A DNA stretch of 64,000 nucleotides, taken from NCBI RefSeq assembly GCF_000526695.1, contig NZ_JAGO01000015.1:1-64000 (forward strand), given 5' to 3'. Both the position numbers and the translations under genes were made by a program. Positions within the stretch are counted from its first letter, which is position 1. Every line of letters starts with the position of its first letter. Below the pieces are notes generated by a model that had not been told where the DNA came from, made no database searches, and saw only the letters and a program-made list of their open reading frames with translations. The stretch comes from Carnimonas nigrificans ATCC BAA-78 (GTDB lineage: Bacteria > Pseudomonadota > Gammaproteobacteria > Pseudomonadales > Halomonadaceae). Shown here one piece after another: positions 34,442-42,775 of this stretch.

Positions 34442-35254
34442 ATGACTTCAGTTCAAGCCCCCGCGGCCTCAGTGGATCAATCGTTGCAGATCGCCGGTCG
34501 TACCTTTCAGTCGCGGCTGCTGGTCGGTACCGGCAAGTACAAGGATTTTGCCGAAACCGGTGCGGCCATTCAGGCTAGCGGTGCCGAGATTGTTACCTTT
34601 GCAGTACGGCGTGCCAATATCGGCCAGGACGCGGATGCGCCCAACCTGCTGGATGTTGTCAGCCCCGATCGCTATACGCTGCTGCCGAATACGGCGGGTT
34701 GCTACAACGCCCGCGATGCCGTACGCACGTGTCAGCTGGCGCGTGAACTGCTCGACGGGCACTCGCTGGTCAAGCTGGAAGTACTGGGGGATGAAAGCAC
34801 CCTCTATCCCAATGTGGTCGAAACACTCAAGTCTGCCCGCGAACTGATCGACGACGGCTTCGATGTCATGGTGTACACCAGCGATGACCCCATCGTTGCG
34901 GCCGAGCTTGAGTCGATGGGCGCTTGCGCAGTGATGCCGCTGGGCTCTCTGATTGGCTCAGGGCACGGCATTCTTAACCCTTATAACCTTGGCCTGATTG
35001 TCGAAAATGCCAGGGTGCCGGTGCTGGTAGATGCCGGTATCGGTACCGCTTCTGATGCCGCGCTTGCCATGGAGATGGGCTGTGCTGGCGTGCTGATGAA
35101 CTCAGCCATTGCCCACGCCCGTCAGCCGGTATTGATGGCGCAGGCCATGCGTAAGGCTATCGAAGCCGGGCGTGAAGCATTTTTGGCTGGCCGTATGCCG
35201 CGCAAACTGCAAGGCGAAGCCTCCTCCCCCAACGAAGGACGAATTCAAGCGTGA
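34442..35254 (+). CDS. thiG: thiazole synthase
   Basis: A 270-residue TIM-barrel enzyme that builds the thiazole phosphate carboxylate from 1-deoxyxylulose 5-phosphate, dehydroglycine and ThiS thiocarboxylate. The imine-forming lysine is Lys111 in [20 protein letters not shown] at 27-37, [20 protein letters not shown] and [16 protein letters not shown] are the family blocks. Its substrate comes from Dxs, encoded at 7.5 kb. AGGAG six bases before ATG at 34442 decides the start over ATG at 34436. The stop overlaps the trmB start (GTGA). Confidence 0.96.
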   Translation: MTSVQAPAASVDQSLQIAGRTFQSRLLVGTGKYKDFAETGAAIQASGAEIVTFAVRRANIGQDADAPNLLDVVSPDRYTLLPNTAGCYNARDAVRTCQLARELLDGHSLVKLEVLGDESTLYPNVVETLKSARELIDDGFDVMVYTSDDPIVAAELESMGACAVMPLGSLIGSGHGILNPYNLGLIVENARVPVLVDAGIGTASDAALAMEMGCAGVLMNSAIAHARQPVLMAQAMRKAIEAGREAFLAGRMPRKLQGEASSPNEGRIQA

Positions 35255-35991
35255 CCAGTAGCAGCGACGATACCTCCCCAGTGAGCGCCAGCACGGCAAA
35301 CAATAGTGATACTTCCCATCATCGCGCGGTGCGCAGCTATGTGCTGCGCGCTGGTCGCATGACGCAGGCGCAGTCCCGTGGTCTGGAAGAAGTCTTCCCG
35401 CGTCTGGGGCTTACGCTCGATCAAGGCCGCCTCGATCTTGATGACGTGTTCGGGCGCAAGGCGCGGCGAGTGGTCGAAATTGGCTTCGGCATGGGCGGCT
35501 CGCTTCTGGAGCAGGCGCGCAGCCAGCCGGAAGTCGATTTCATCGGCATCGAAGTGCATCCGCCCGGTGTTGGCAAATTGCTGGATGAGCTCGATAAGGC
35601 TGGGCTGACCAACGTGCGTGTTTTCCGTGAGGATGCGATCAAGGTGCTTGATGACTCTCTTCCGGAAAATTCAGTGTCGCTCCTGCAACTGTTCTTCCCC
35701 GACCCCTGGCCGAAAAAGAAGCATCACAAGCGCCGCATTGTGCAGGCTGAATTTGTCCAGCGCGTGGCACGGGTGATCGAGCAGGGTGGCAAGCTGCATA
35801 TGGCGACCGATTGGGAAGCCTACGCCGAGTATATGGTGGAGGTGATGGAGCAGCAGCAGGCGCTGTTTGAAAACACCGCATCTTCAGGCAGCTATGTAGC
35901 GCGCCCCGAGAGTAGACCGCTGACCAAGTTTGAAGCACGTGGTGAGCGGCTGGGGCATGGCGTGTGGGATTTGATGTACCGGCGTCGGTAG
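35251..35991 (+). CDS. trmB: tRNA (guanine-N7-)-methyltransferase
   Basis: A 246-residue SAM-dependent enzyme that makes m7G46 in tRNA variable loops. SAM motif [15 protein letters not shown] (residues about 71-85), and the family signature [15 protein letters not shown] (about 149-163), which holds the catalytic aspartate. The N-terminal 30 residues are Ser/Thr-rich and variable, then [14 protein letters not shown] starts the conserved part. GTG start overlaps the thiG stop by four bases, so it is co-translated with thiS-thiG, an arrangement also found in Pseudomonas. Confidence 0.95.
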   Translation: MTSSSDDTSPVSASTANNSDTSHHRAVRSYVLRAGRMTQAQSRGLEEVFPRLGLTLDQGRLDLDDVFGRKARRVVEIGFGMGGSLLEQARSQPEVDFIGIEVHPPGVGKLLDELDKAGLTNVRVFREDAIKVLDDSLPENSVSLLQLFFPDPWPKKKHHKRRIVQAEFVQRVARVIEQGGKLHMATDWEAYAEYMVEVMEQQQALFENTASSGSYVARPESRPLTKFEARGERLGHGVWDLMYRRR

Positions 35992-36072
35992 GCGAGCGGG
36001 GCAATCCTCTCGCCGGATTGATGGCCCGTTGGGCATTGTCGCGCTCAAGCGGGCGTTATCAAGGAGATGAAA

Positions 36073-36597
36073 ATGCCGGAGCTACCTGGTGATGCTGAAG
36101 TAGATGCGCGGCCCCCCCTGCTGAACTGGCTGATTGGGGTAACGCTGGTGACGATTGTGGCGTCCTGCATTTATCTGGGTAACTACTACCTGGGTGAAAA
36201 CCCCAGCAGCAAGCCTGTCTGGTATTCGCTATCGCTGTTCTGCTCGCCGCTCGCTGGCACCTGTTCAGCACGTACAGGCGTTAGTGCCTCCATCGGCATG
36301 CGTCTTGAAAGGATGAACAACGGCACGCTCGTGGCGTACCCGAGCACTTCCGGCATGAATCCTTCCCGTATGGTTCTTCGCGCCACCAATCTCGATGACC
36401 GAGGGGCGCGGCGTCGGGAAGTGGTCTCTACTCAAGGGGAATCTCCGCTGCGTCTTGATATGCGTACCGAGTCCTGCTCCCGCTCCCGCAGCGATTGGCG
36501 CATCGAACTCATTGTCACGACACCGGTGCGTACAATGGGTACCTGGAGCGACATGGCGCTTCCATGTGTAGAAGGGCGTCTCGTTCAGTCAGATTAA
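36073..36597 (+). CDS. unassigned single-span membrane protein
   Basis: A 174-residue protein with one N-terminal membrane helix (LLNWLIGVTLVTIVASCIYLG, about residues 18-38) and a periplasmic part of about 130 residues rich in Arg and Ser, with cysteines in LFCSPLAGTCSA, SCSRSRS and PCVEG that could form disulfides. I do not recognise the family. AAGGAG lies six bases before ATG at 36073, overlapping an earlier ATG at 36067. It starts 81 bases after trmB on the same strand and may be read from the thiSG-trmB transcript. Codon use looks ordinary, so it is probably a real lineage-specific gene. Confidence 0.65.
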   Translation: MPELPGDAEVDARPPLLNWLIGVTLVTIVASCIYLGNYYLGENPSSKPVWYSLSLFCSPLAGTCSARTGVSASIGMRLERMNNGTLVAYPSTSGMNPSRMVLRATNLDDRGARRREVVSTQGESPLRLDMRTESCSRSRSDWRIELIVTTPVRTMGTWSDMALPCVEGRLVQSD

Positions 36598-36973
36598 CCC
36601 CCGAACGGTAGCGATAAGCATGAATGTCCACAGTTGACATGGATGATTTTTTTAGGGTGTGAATAAGATTGGCGGCTTCGTCATCCCTGTCCAATCCAGT
36701 GTCGGCATAAAATAAAACAAAGTAATTTCAATAAGTTAGCGTTAAAATTATTTTATTTTTCCATAAGCTGTATAAATCACCAGTTGATTTTTCGGCTCAT
36801 GGCTATTCGTGAAATATGGCGGGCCATAAAAATGTCCACTAATTTATCCACAGGGAGTTGTGGTTATTCTGTCAATTACCATGTGAATAACTTTTCTCGC
36901 TGATGATCTTGTGCCAACAAAAAAGCCGACGCTCCATGCGCCGGCTTCATTTTTGACATGACGCGCCAGGGCG
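36598..36973. other. AT-rich gap with three perfect DnaA boxes
   Basis: A 376-base gap between convergent genes. Matches to TTATNCACA lie at 36658-36666 (minus, TTATTCACA), 36844-36852 (plus, TTATCCACA) and 36882-36890 (minus, TTATTCACA); weaker relatives include ATAACCACA on the minus strand near 36861. Between the first and second boxes, 36707-36780 is strongly AT-rich (AAATTATTTTATTTTT and similar). This layout is like an origin or a DnaA-titration site. No protein-coding frame is visible. Confidence 0.55.
36919..36947 (-). terminator. intrinsic terminator of the FKBP isomerase gene
   Basis: On the minus strand AAGCCGGCGC/GCGTCGGCTT (one G-T pair) with a five-base loop, followed by six T, 27 bases after the stop codon. 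Confidence 0.88.
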
Positions 36974-37720
36974 TTAGTCGTCAGACGGATTGATATCCAT
37001 CAGATTCACCTTGAAGATCAGAGTGGCGTTGGGGCCGATGGGGCCAACACCACCCGGGCCGTAAGCGAGTTTGGCGGGGATATAGACTTCCCACTCATCG
37101 CCGGGCTGCATGAGTTTAAGCGCTTCCTGCCAGCCGGGAATTACTTCCTTTACCTTGAAGGTGACGGGCTTGCCCTTTTCGTAAGAGCTGTCGAATACCT
37201 TGCCGTCGAGCTGTTTGCCTTCGTAGTTCACGCGAACGGTATCGTTGGCTTCAGGGTGCTGACCGCCTTCGCCGCTTTTCAGCACTTTGTACTGCAGGCC
37301 AGAAGCGGTGGTTTTAACGCCATCCTTGGTGGCGTTGTCCTTAAGGAATGCCTCACCCGCCCTGGCGTTGTCCTGACCTTCCTGCTTCTGCTCATTTTGC
37401 TGCTGCTCTTGCTCGTTTTTCTGCTTTTCGAGCATCTGCTGCTGGAAGTTCATCAGCACTTTCTGAGCATCTTCCTGAGACAGCTTGGGATCACGGTCAG
37501 AATACACATCGTCGAGCGCCTGCTTGAAAGAGCTGATTTCCAGTTCAGGATCAATCTGCTTGAGGCTCTGAGCAACATTCATGCCGATGCTGTAGGCTAC
37601 TTTCTGCTCATCGGTTTGAGGCGCCTGGTCGTTGCTGCCGTTATCATCCGATGAATTCGAGCAGCCTGTCAGGGCAAGTACCACAGCGCCTACTGTAGCG
37701 GCGCTCACTAGCTTGTTCAT
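36974..37720 (-). CDS. FKBP-type peptidyl-prolyl isomerase, Mip/FkpA-like lipoprotein
   Basis: A 248-residue exported chaperone. Lipobox LTGC at 17-20 predicts a lipid-anchored Cys20, followed by Ser/Asp/Asn. Then an N-terminal helical dimerisation domain (about 35-95, with KVAYSIGMNVAQSL), a Gln/Glu-rich helix (about 97-118, EKQKNEQEQQQNEQKQEG), and the FKBP domain from about 138 (GLQYKVLKSGEG, VIPGWQEAL at 193-201, IPAKLAYGPGG and the final strand LIFKVNLMDI). It catalyses proline isomerisation and assists folding in the envelope. AAGGAG before ATG at 37720 sets the start. A 16-bp palindrome (37742-37757) lies in its leader. Confidence 0.92.
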   Translation of the reverse strand: MNKLVSAATVGAVVLALTGCSNSSDDNGSNDQAPQTDEQKVAYSIGMNVAQSLKQIDPELEISSFKQALDDVYSDRDPKLSQEDAQKVLMNFQQQMLEKQKNEQEQQQNEQKQEGQDNARAGEAFLKDNATKDGVKTTASGLQYKVLKSGEGGQHPEANDTVRVNYEGKQLDGKVFDSSYEKGKPVTFKVKEVIPGWQEALKLMQPGDEWEVYIPAKLAYGPGGVGPIGPNATLIFKVNLMDINPSDD

Positions 37721-37741
37721 GAAAACTCCTTGGGGGAAGAA

Positions 37742-37757
37742 CGGCCTCATGAGGCCG
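37742..37757. promoter_or_regulatory. perfect 16-bp palindrome upstream of the FKBP gene
   Basis: CGGCCTCATGAGGCCG lies 22 bases before the FKBP start codon and 43 bases after the preceding gene's stop. It may be an operator or a hairpin acting on read-through from the TIGR02444-like gene; there is no T-run. Confidence 0.35.
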
Positions 37758-37799
37758 CCGCGCAATATCCGAAGCGCAATGTATCAGATACGCAGGGGG

Positions 37800-38276
37800 T
37801 TATTCGAGAGCAATACGTTGGGCCGCCTGGCGAACCTTCAAGACAATGGCTGCATGAGGGGGGCTTATTTTACCGTGCCAGGTCTGCCACGCATCCTCGC
37901 TGGGGGCACCGTCGCCACGTTCAAGGAGGGCCAGGCGGCGCAGCACTTCACGCTCCGATTCAAGCTCCGCTTTCTTGATGGCGTTACGCATATCAGCTAG
38001 CTGCGGGTCATGTTCGAGCAGCGGCTTCAGCTCTCTGCGCATGGAGCGTAACGGCGCAGTAAAACGCGCCTGCCAGCGGCGTATCTCCTCAAGCTGGGAA
38101 GGCGCTGTCAGGTGCTCATGGCGGCGCTCCAGCCAGCAGTAAAACAGCAGCTCTGGAATATCCATCCCCGCTTCATCCTGAAGGTTGAGCATGCCGCTCT
38201 CCTGACCGGGAAGGGCATGTAAAGCGACTGCGAACGTCCATAACGAGCGCACGGCGTGTGGCTGTGTATCGGTCAA
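37800..38276 (-). CDS. TIGR02444-like protein of unknown function
   Basis: A 158-residue soluble, helix-rich protein of the gammaproteobacterial TIGR02444 (DUF2390) group: RSLWTFAVALHALPGQESGM, then LQDEAGMDIPELLFYCWLE, and RRWQARFTAPLRSMRRELK. Function unknown. There is no ATG in the conserved part; TTG at 38276 is the best start because GGAG lies at normal spacing and LWTF follows closely. The frame stays open on into the antisense of yheS, which is not coding on this strand. Divergent from yheS, a pairing seen in related genomes. Confidence 0.8.
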   Translation of the reverse strand: MTDTQPHAVRSLWTFAVALHALPGQESGMLNLQDEAGMDIPELLFYCWLERRHEHLTAPSQLEEIRRWQARFTAPLRSMRRELKPLLEHDPQLADMRNAIKKAELESEREVLRRLALLERGDGAPSEDAWQTWHGKISPPHAAIVLKVRQAAQRIALE

Positions 38277-38415
38277 GGTAAAAGCTCCGCTGTGCAATGA
38301 AGAGTTAGGCCAGCAAGTGATAGAATGCGCGCATTCTGTCTTGTTTCTCAAGAAGGCGCAGCAGCCTTCTTTCACCATGCTGGCGGCGCGACGATCGCTG
38401 GTTAAGAGGTAGCCC

Positions 38416-40347
38416 ATGATTGCATTCCGCCAACTCGCGCTGGTGCGCGGTGGTGAACCCTTGATCGAACCTTCTGACCTGATCATTAATGATGGCGAGA
38501 AGGTGGGGATTGTTGGTACCAACGGTGCGGGTAAATCCAGCCTTTTTGCCTTGATGCTGGGTGAGCTGGGCGCTGACCGTGGTGAGCTTGCCATCACCAA
38601 CGGCACTCGTATTGCGCATATGGCGCAGGAGATTGATGCCCGCGACCGTACCATCACTGATTACGTGCTGGATGGTGATCACGCGCTGCGTGCGGTTGAG
38701 CAGCAGATCGAGGTGGCGCAAGAGGCCGGCGATGATATGCGCTATGCCGAGCTACTGGGAGAACTTGAGCACCATGATGGTTACACCGCACGCCCCCGTG
38801 CCGAGCAGCTGCTGGTAGGGCTGGGCTTTGCTCAGCATGAACTGGATCAGCCGCTGAGCGCCTTTTCGGGTGGCTGGCGTATGCGCGCCAACCTTGCCCG
38901 CACGCTGTTTACGCCCTCTGATGTCTTGCTGCTCGATGAGCCGACCAACCACCTTGATCTGGATGCGCTGTTCTGGCTGGAGCAGTGGCTGGTGCGCTAT
39001 CCAGGCACGCTTCTGCTGATCTCTCACGACCGTGACTTTCTCGACGGCGTTTGCAATCGCATCCTGCACTTCGACCAACGCCAGTTGGTGCTTTATACCG
39101 CCAACTACTCTTTATTTGAGCGCATGCGTGCGGAGCGATTGGCTAGCCGTGAAGCTGAGCGCGTCAAGCAGGAAGCGCGGCGTGCTGAGCTTGAAGATTT
39201 CGTGCGACGTTTCCGGGCCAAGGCGACCAAGGCGCGTCAGGCGCAAAGCCGTCTGAAAATGCTTGAGCGAATGGGGGAGATCGCGCCGCTGCGTGCCGAG
39301 TCGCCCTTCACCTTCTCGATTGATGCGTGGGATAAAATTTCCTTCCCGCTGCTCTCTCTCGATCAGGCCAATATCGGCTATGCCGAGCCGCCGGTGCTGA
39401 ATCATGTGCGCCTGTCGCTGGCGCCCGGTGATCGCATCGGTTTGCTTGGCCCCAACGGTGCCGGTAAATCGACGCTGATCAAGTCATTGACGGGGGATTT
39501 GCCGCTGCTGAGTGGCGAGCGGATCGAAGGCGAGCACTTGAAGCTGGGGTACTTCGCTCAGCATCAGGTCGATGCCCTTGATCTGGATGCTTCCGCCTAT
39601 CTGCATATTCAGCGCATGTCGCCACAAAGCTCCGAGCAGGAAATTCGCAACTTCCTCGGTGGCTTCGATTTTCGTGGGGATGATGCCTTTGCTGCGGTAG
39701 GGCAATTCTCGGGGGGCGAGAAGGCGCGTGTGGCTCTGGCACTGATTGCGTGGCAGAAACCTAACCTGCTGCTGCTTGATGAGCCGACCAACCACCTGGA
39801 TCTCGAAATGCGTGAAGCGCTCACCGATGCCTTGGCACGCTTTGAGGGCGCAGTGGTGATCGTTTCACACGATCGTCACCTGATGCGCGCCAGTGTCGAT
39901 CGCTTCTGGTGTGTCGCCGATGGTCAGGTGGCTCCTTTTGAGGGGGATCTTGATGATTACCAGCGCTGGCTGAAAGAGCGCAGCGCTTCCTCGGGCAAGG
40001 CAAAGGCTGCGCCTGAAGTTGCACCTGCCGTGGTTGAGGCTTCTTCTGACGCTAATGCCGCCTCTCAAGCGGACAAGCGTCATCAGCGCAAGCAGTCGGC
40101 TGCACAGCGCGAGCAGCTCAAGCCACTGAAGAAGGCGCGCGATGCGGCAGAGAAAAAGATGTCGGCGCTGCAAAAGGAGATGGCGGCTATCGAGGAGCAA
40201 CTGGGCGACCAGACGCTTTACAATGCTGAGAACAAGGAGCAGTTGCTACAGTTAACGCAGCAGCGTGGTGAACTTGGCACAGCTCTGGAAGAGGCTGAAC
40301 AGCAGTGGCTGGAAGCCGAAGAAGCGCTTGAAGCCGCGCAGCAGTAA
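38416..40347 (+). CDS. yheS: ABC-F family ATPase YheS
   Basis: A 643-residue cytoplasmic protein with two ABC cassettes and no membrane part; ABC-F proteins act on the ribosome and relieve stalled or difficult translation. Walker A motifs GTNGAGKSS (34-42) and GPNGAGKST, signatures FSGGWRMR and FSGGEKAR, two LLLLDEPTNHLDL Walker B/D-loop blocks, and the P-site tRNA-interaction linker between cassettes (FRAKATKARQAQSRLKMLER). The C-terminal 100 residues are a charged coiled coil (QREQLKPLKKARDAAEKKMS). All blocks match E. coli YheS better than Uup or EttA. Transcribed alone or with the following lipoprotein gene. Confidence 0.94.
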   Translation: MIAFRQLALVRGGEPLIEPSDLIINDGEKVGIVGTNGAGKSSLFALMLGELGADRGELAITNGTRIAHMAQEIDARDRTITDYVLDGDHALRAVEQQIEVAQEAGDDMRYAELLGELEHHDGYTARPRAEQLLVGLGFAQHELDQPLSAFSGGWRMRANLARTLFTPSDVLLLDEPTNHLDLDALFWLEQWLVRYPGTLLLISHDRDFLDGVCNRILHFDQRQLVLYTANYSLFERMRAERLASREAERVKQEARRAELEDFVRRFRAKATKARQAQSRLKMLERMGEIAPLRAESPFTFSIDAWDKISFPLLSLDQANIGYAEPPVLNHVRLSLAPGDRIGLLGPNGAGKSTLIKSLTGDLPLLSGERIEGEHLKLGYFAQHQVDALDLDASAYLHIQRMSPQSSEQEIRNFLGGFDFRGDDAFAAVGQFSGGEKARVALALIAWQKPNLLLLDEPTNHLDLEMREALTDALARFEGAVVIVSHDRHLMRASVDRFWCVADGQVAPFEGDLDDYQRWLKERSASSGKAKAAPEVAPAVVEASSDANAASQADKRHQRKQSAAQREQLKPLKKARDAAEKKMSALQKEMAAIEEQLGDQTLYNAENKEQLLQLTQQRGELGTALEEAEQQWLEAEEALEAAQQ

Positions 40348-40398
40348 CGCGCCGGTGAGGGATGTCGCGGCGTTGCCGCCTTTTCTGTAGGAGGCTGT

Positions 40399-40944
40399 AT
40401 GAAGAAGGTGATGGGGTCTCTGGTGCTGGCATTCGCCTGTGGGGCAACTCTGGCGGGCTGTTCGAAAGCTGAGCACGAGGGCAGTTACGCAGATACTCAC
40501 GCCTCGACCCCGCAGATGAGTGCTTGCACGCCCGATCAGCTCAAGGTGACGGAGGGCGACGGAGATGCCGGGGCGGGGTCAGTCTATTTTAGCTATACCT
40601 TCACCAACACGGAGGATTCCACCTGTACGCTCACTGGCACGCCTGGGGTGAAGCGTATCAGTGAGGGGCATGGCGAAATTCCGCCAGCGGTAGCGCCCCG
40701 TTCAACCGAGCACAGCATAATGCTCAATCCTGGGGAGCACGCCTACCTGACCATTGGCCTTACCAATATGGGGCGCGATGGTTCGCCTTATGTTACCGAG
40801 GAGTGCAAGCCCGTGGAGCTGCAAGGATTGGCGATAACCCTTGATGACAACGCTGCGCCGTTCAATGTCGCTCATCAGGGATATGGTTGTCTGACCGGCA
40901 TTGATAAGCTGGAAGTACAGCCTTTTTCGACCACTGATGGATAG
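40399..40944 (+). CDS. DUF4232-like lipoprotein
   Basis: A 181-residue predicted lipoprotein; lipobox LAGC at 18-21, acylated Cys21 followed by Ser. The mature domain has the pattern of DUF4232: a Cys-containing first strand (ACTPDQLKVTEGDGDAG), FSYTFTNTEDSTCTLTGTPGV, AYLTIGLTNMG and EECKPVELQGLAITL, with four further cysteines that can form two disulfides. Function unknown; such domains are common in actinobacterial and some proteobacterial envelopes. A good GGAGG precedes ATG, 51 bases after yheS. It converges on the toxin-antitoxin pair with only 11 bases between. Confidence 0.8.
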   Translation: MKKVMGSLVLAFACGATLAGCSKAEHEGSYADTHASTPQMSACTPDQLKVTEGDGDAGAGSVYFSYTFTNTEDSTCTLTGTPGVKRISEGHGEIPPAVAPRSTEHSIMLNPGEHAYLTIGLTNMGRDGSPYVTEECKPVELQGLAITLDDNAAPFNVAHQGYGCLTGIDKLEVQPFSTTDG

Positions 40945-40955
40945 CCCCATCGGCA

Positions 40956-41243
40956 TTAACGACGGTGTAGGGTGCGCAGGCACTTCTCCATCTCAACGGG
41001 ATACGTGTAAACAAGTGCAATGAGCGCTATCGCTGCACCGCTCGGGCGACGGTAGCGGTGCTCCCAGTCGCGAATATCTTCAGGCGTTACGCGCATGAGC
41101 GTCGCCATATCTTCCCTTCCCAGACATAGCTTGATGCGAGCAATCTTGAGTTGAGTGGCGGCATCTATCGGGGCGAGTAGCGTGATGGCTGTCCGGTCAT
41201 CGACATCGCTCAGCTCTGGCAGCGCCGTTACGCTAGTCTCCAT
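40956..41243 (-). CDS. helix-turn-helix antitoxin candidate
   Basis: A 95-residue protein with a C-terminal HTH of the YiaG/HigA-like type: IARIKLCLGREDMATLM then RVTPEDIRDWEHRYRRPSGAA (about residues 34-71), where the DW-E-R-RPSG pattern is diagnostic of antitoxin-type XRE domains. The N-terminal 25 residues look flexible. It follows the BrnT-like gene with an 11-base overlap. GAGGAAG lies six to seven bases before ATG at 41243; an ATG five codons earlier has no site. The likely role is to neutralise the toxin and repress the operon; this is inferred from arrangement and domain type. Confidence 0.7.
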   Translation of the reverse strand: METSVTALPELSDVDDRTAITLLAPIDAATQLKIARIKLCLGREDMATLMRVTPEDIRDWEHRYRRPSGAAIALIALVYTYPVEMEKCLRTLHRR

Positions 41244-41502
41244 AACGCGCTTCCTCATTGCGATTGGCCCGGCGTACCACTAGGGCGCGAAGGGTATTCC
41301 TTTGCACATTCCACACCGTGACATGCAACTGTGGCCCCACATAGCCGAAGGTGATTAGTTGCTCTTCACCGTGCTGTGGATGCGATAGCTGAAAGGAGCA
41401 GGTTTCATGCTCGATGATCTCCAGCGTCAGCCATAGCGGTAGATGAAAACGATCCATGTTGATGGCGTTTTTGAGCGGATCAATCTCGAAATGATAGGAC
41501 AT
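41233..41502 (-). CDS. BrnT-like toxin candidate (RelE/ParE fold)
   Basis: An 89-residue protein resembling BrnT, an mRNA interferase of the RelE superfamily. The BrnT frame is recognisable: FEIDPLKNAINMDRFHL at residues 5-21 (family F-x-D-x-x-K-x-x-x-N-x-x-K-H-G) and the basic C-terminal RALVVRRANRNEEARY at 72-87 (family R-x-I-S-A-R-x-A-x-x-x-E-x-x-x-Y). The usual KHG is RFH here, and the middle is diverged, so toxicity is uncertain. GGTGG precedes ATG at 41502. Toxin first, antitoxin second, overlapping: the order of brnTA and higBA modules. Confidence 0.65.
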   Translation of the reverse strand: MSYHFEIDPLKNAINMDRFHLPLWLTLEIIEHETCSFQLSHPQHGEEQLITFGYVGPQLHVTVWNVQRNTLRALVVRRANRNEEARYGD

Positions 41503-41670
41503 GGTAACCACCAGCAGATATAGAGGCTGAATAGCGCCTTTCAGGAATGCGCAGGAGTGCGACGCAACGTGAAAGGCTATCGGCGGATGGTGATCAGAAT
41601 TTATGGCAGAGCTATCAGCGCCTTGTTATGCGCAAGAGGCTGAGCGGCGCGGGTCAAGGCGAGCTGACGG

Positions 41671-42108
41671 CTACACTTCGATCATGAAGGTGACGGGGCC
41701 ATCATTGATGAGCGCTACCTGCATGTCGGCACCAAATTGACCGCTTTGTGTCTCAGGCAGCCGCTCTCTGGCGGCACTCAGCAAACGATCAAAAACAGCG
41801 CGACCATGCTCGGGGGAGGCGCCCCGAGAAAAGCCGGGGCGTAACCCCTTGGCGGTATCGGCCACCAGCGTGAATTGCGACACCAATAGCAGCCCGCCAC
41901 CGCTCGCTTCCAGCCCCAGATTCATCTTGCCGTTGTCATCGGAAAAAATGCGGTAATGAAGCAGTTTGTGCAGCATCTTCTCTATCTGGGCATCGCCATC
42001 GTCCTTCTCGACCCCGATCAACGCGAGTAACCCCGGGCCAATCTGACCAATAACCTGATGATCGACGGTAACGGATGCTTCGCTGACGCGCTGGATAAGG
42101 GCTTTCAT
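41671..42108 (-). CDS. dtd: D-aminoacyl-tRNA deacylase
   Basis: A 145-residue dimeric enzyme that hydrolyses D-aminoacyl-tRNAs and glycyl-tRNA(Ala), protecting translation. Signatures SQFTLVADTAKGLRPGFSRGA and the C-terminal cis-proline motif NDGPVTF; N terminus MKALIQRVSEASVTVD. ATG at 42108 follows AGGAGAG and gives the exact family length; the 18 codons upstream are dropped. Downstream of the SMR gene on the same strand by 82 bases. Confidence 0.97.
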   Translation of the reverse strand: MKALIQRVSEASVTVDHQVIGQIGPGLLALIGVEKDDGDAQIEKMLHKLLHYRIFSDDNGKMNLGLEASGGGLLLVSQFTLVADTAKGLRPGFSRGASPEHGRAVFDRLLSAARERLPETQSGQFGADMQVALINDGPVTFMIEV

Positions 42109-42190
42109 ACGGCTCTCCTGTGATAGCTCAAGATAGAAGGGGAAGTAGGGCGAACAAGGCAATGGCTGGCTAATGGCGCGATGGGCAGCG

Positions 42191-42526
42191 CTAGTGCGTA
42201 GAGGTGGAGGAGAGCAGGTTGATGACCATGACGCCGATAATAATCAGGCTCACGCCAACCACCGCGGCGATGTCGAGACGTTGCTGAAAGATCACAACGC
42301 CACTGATGACCGTGAGCACAATGCCGACACCGGCCCATACGCTATAGGCAATCCCGAGCGGAATATGGCGCAGCGACAGCGACAGACAGTAAAACGCAAT
42401 GCCATAGAGCAGCAGCGTGCCTACCGTTGGAATCAGGCGGGTGAACTGTTCGGTCTTCATTAGCAGGGTTGAACCGGCGACTTCGGCAATGATGGCAATG
42501 CTCAGCACCACCCAGGAGATCAGCAT
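42191..42526 (-). CDS. small multidrug resistance (SMR) efflux protein, EmrE-like
   Basis: A 111-residue, four-helix inner-membrane protein that works as an antiparallel dimer exchanging protons for cationic drugs or small polyamines. The essential membrane Glu15 (AIIAEVAGSTLL) is present; GIAYSVWAGVGIVL in helix 3 carries the conserved Trp, and the ending INLLSSTSTH matches EmrE-type chains. ATG at 42526 has AAGGA at good spacing, created by the sequence around the upstream ATG at 42541. It is a single SMR chain, so a homodimer of the EmrE type, not a paired YdgEF type. Confidence 0.9.
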   Translation of the reverse strand: MLISWVVLSIAIIAEVAGSTLLMKTEQFTRLIPTVGTLLLYGIAFYCLSLSLRHIPLGIAYSVWAGVGIVLTVISGVVIFQQRLDIAAVVGVSLIIIGVMVINLLSSTSTH

Positions 42527-42775
42527 TCGAGATTCCTTCATGAAGCAATAGATTACATGGACAAGTGGGCCAGTGTAATTGATTGGGCTTTTAAGGAAAA
42601 TCGGCAGTCATTGCCGCTTTTATTCTGAATTGACGGATTTTTTCAGCAGCCGTTTTGGCTTCAGGGTAGCTGCCAGTGGCCTTCTTGCTCCCGCATATAT
42701 GTGTTGACGTTGAAAAAGATGCAGCCCTGCCGGAAGAGTAGCCTCATTATTCTGTCTTGCAGGCTGCTCCTGAAT

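Noticed and set aside
38277-38657. Upstream extension of the TIGR02444-like frame
   Set aside because: It covers the yheS leader and antisense of yheS coding sequence and shows no family similarity; the TTG at 38276 with a ribosome binding site fits better.
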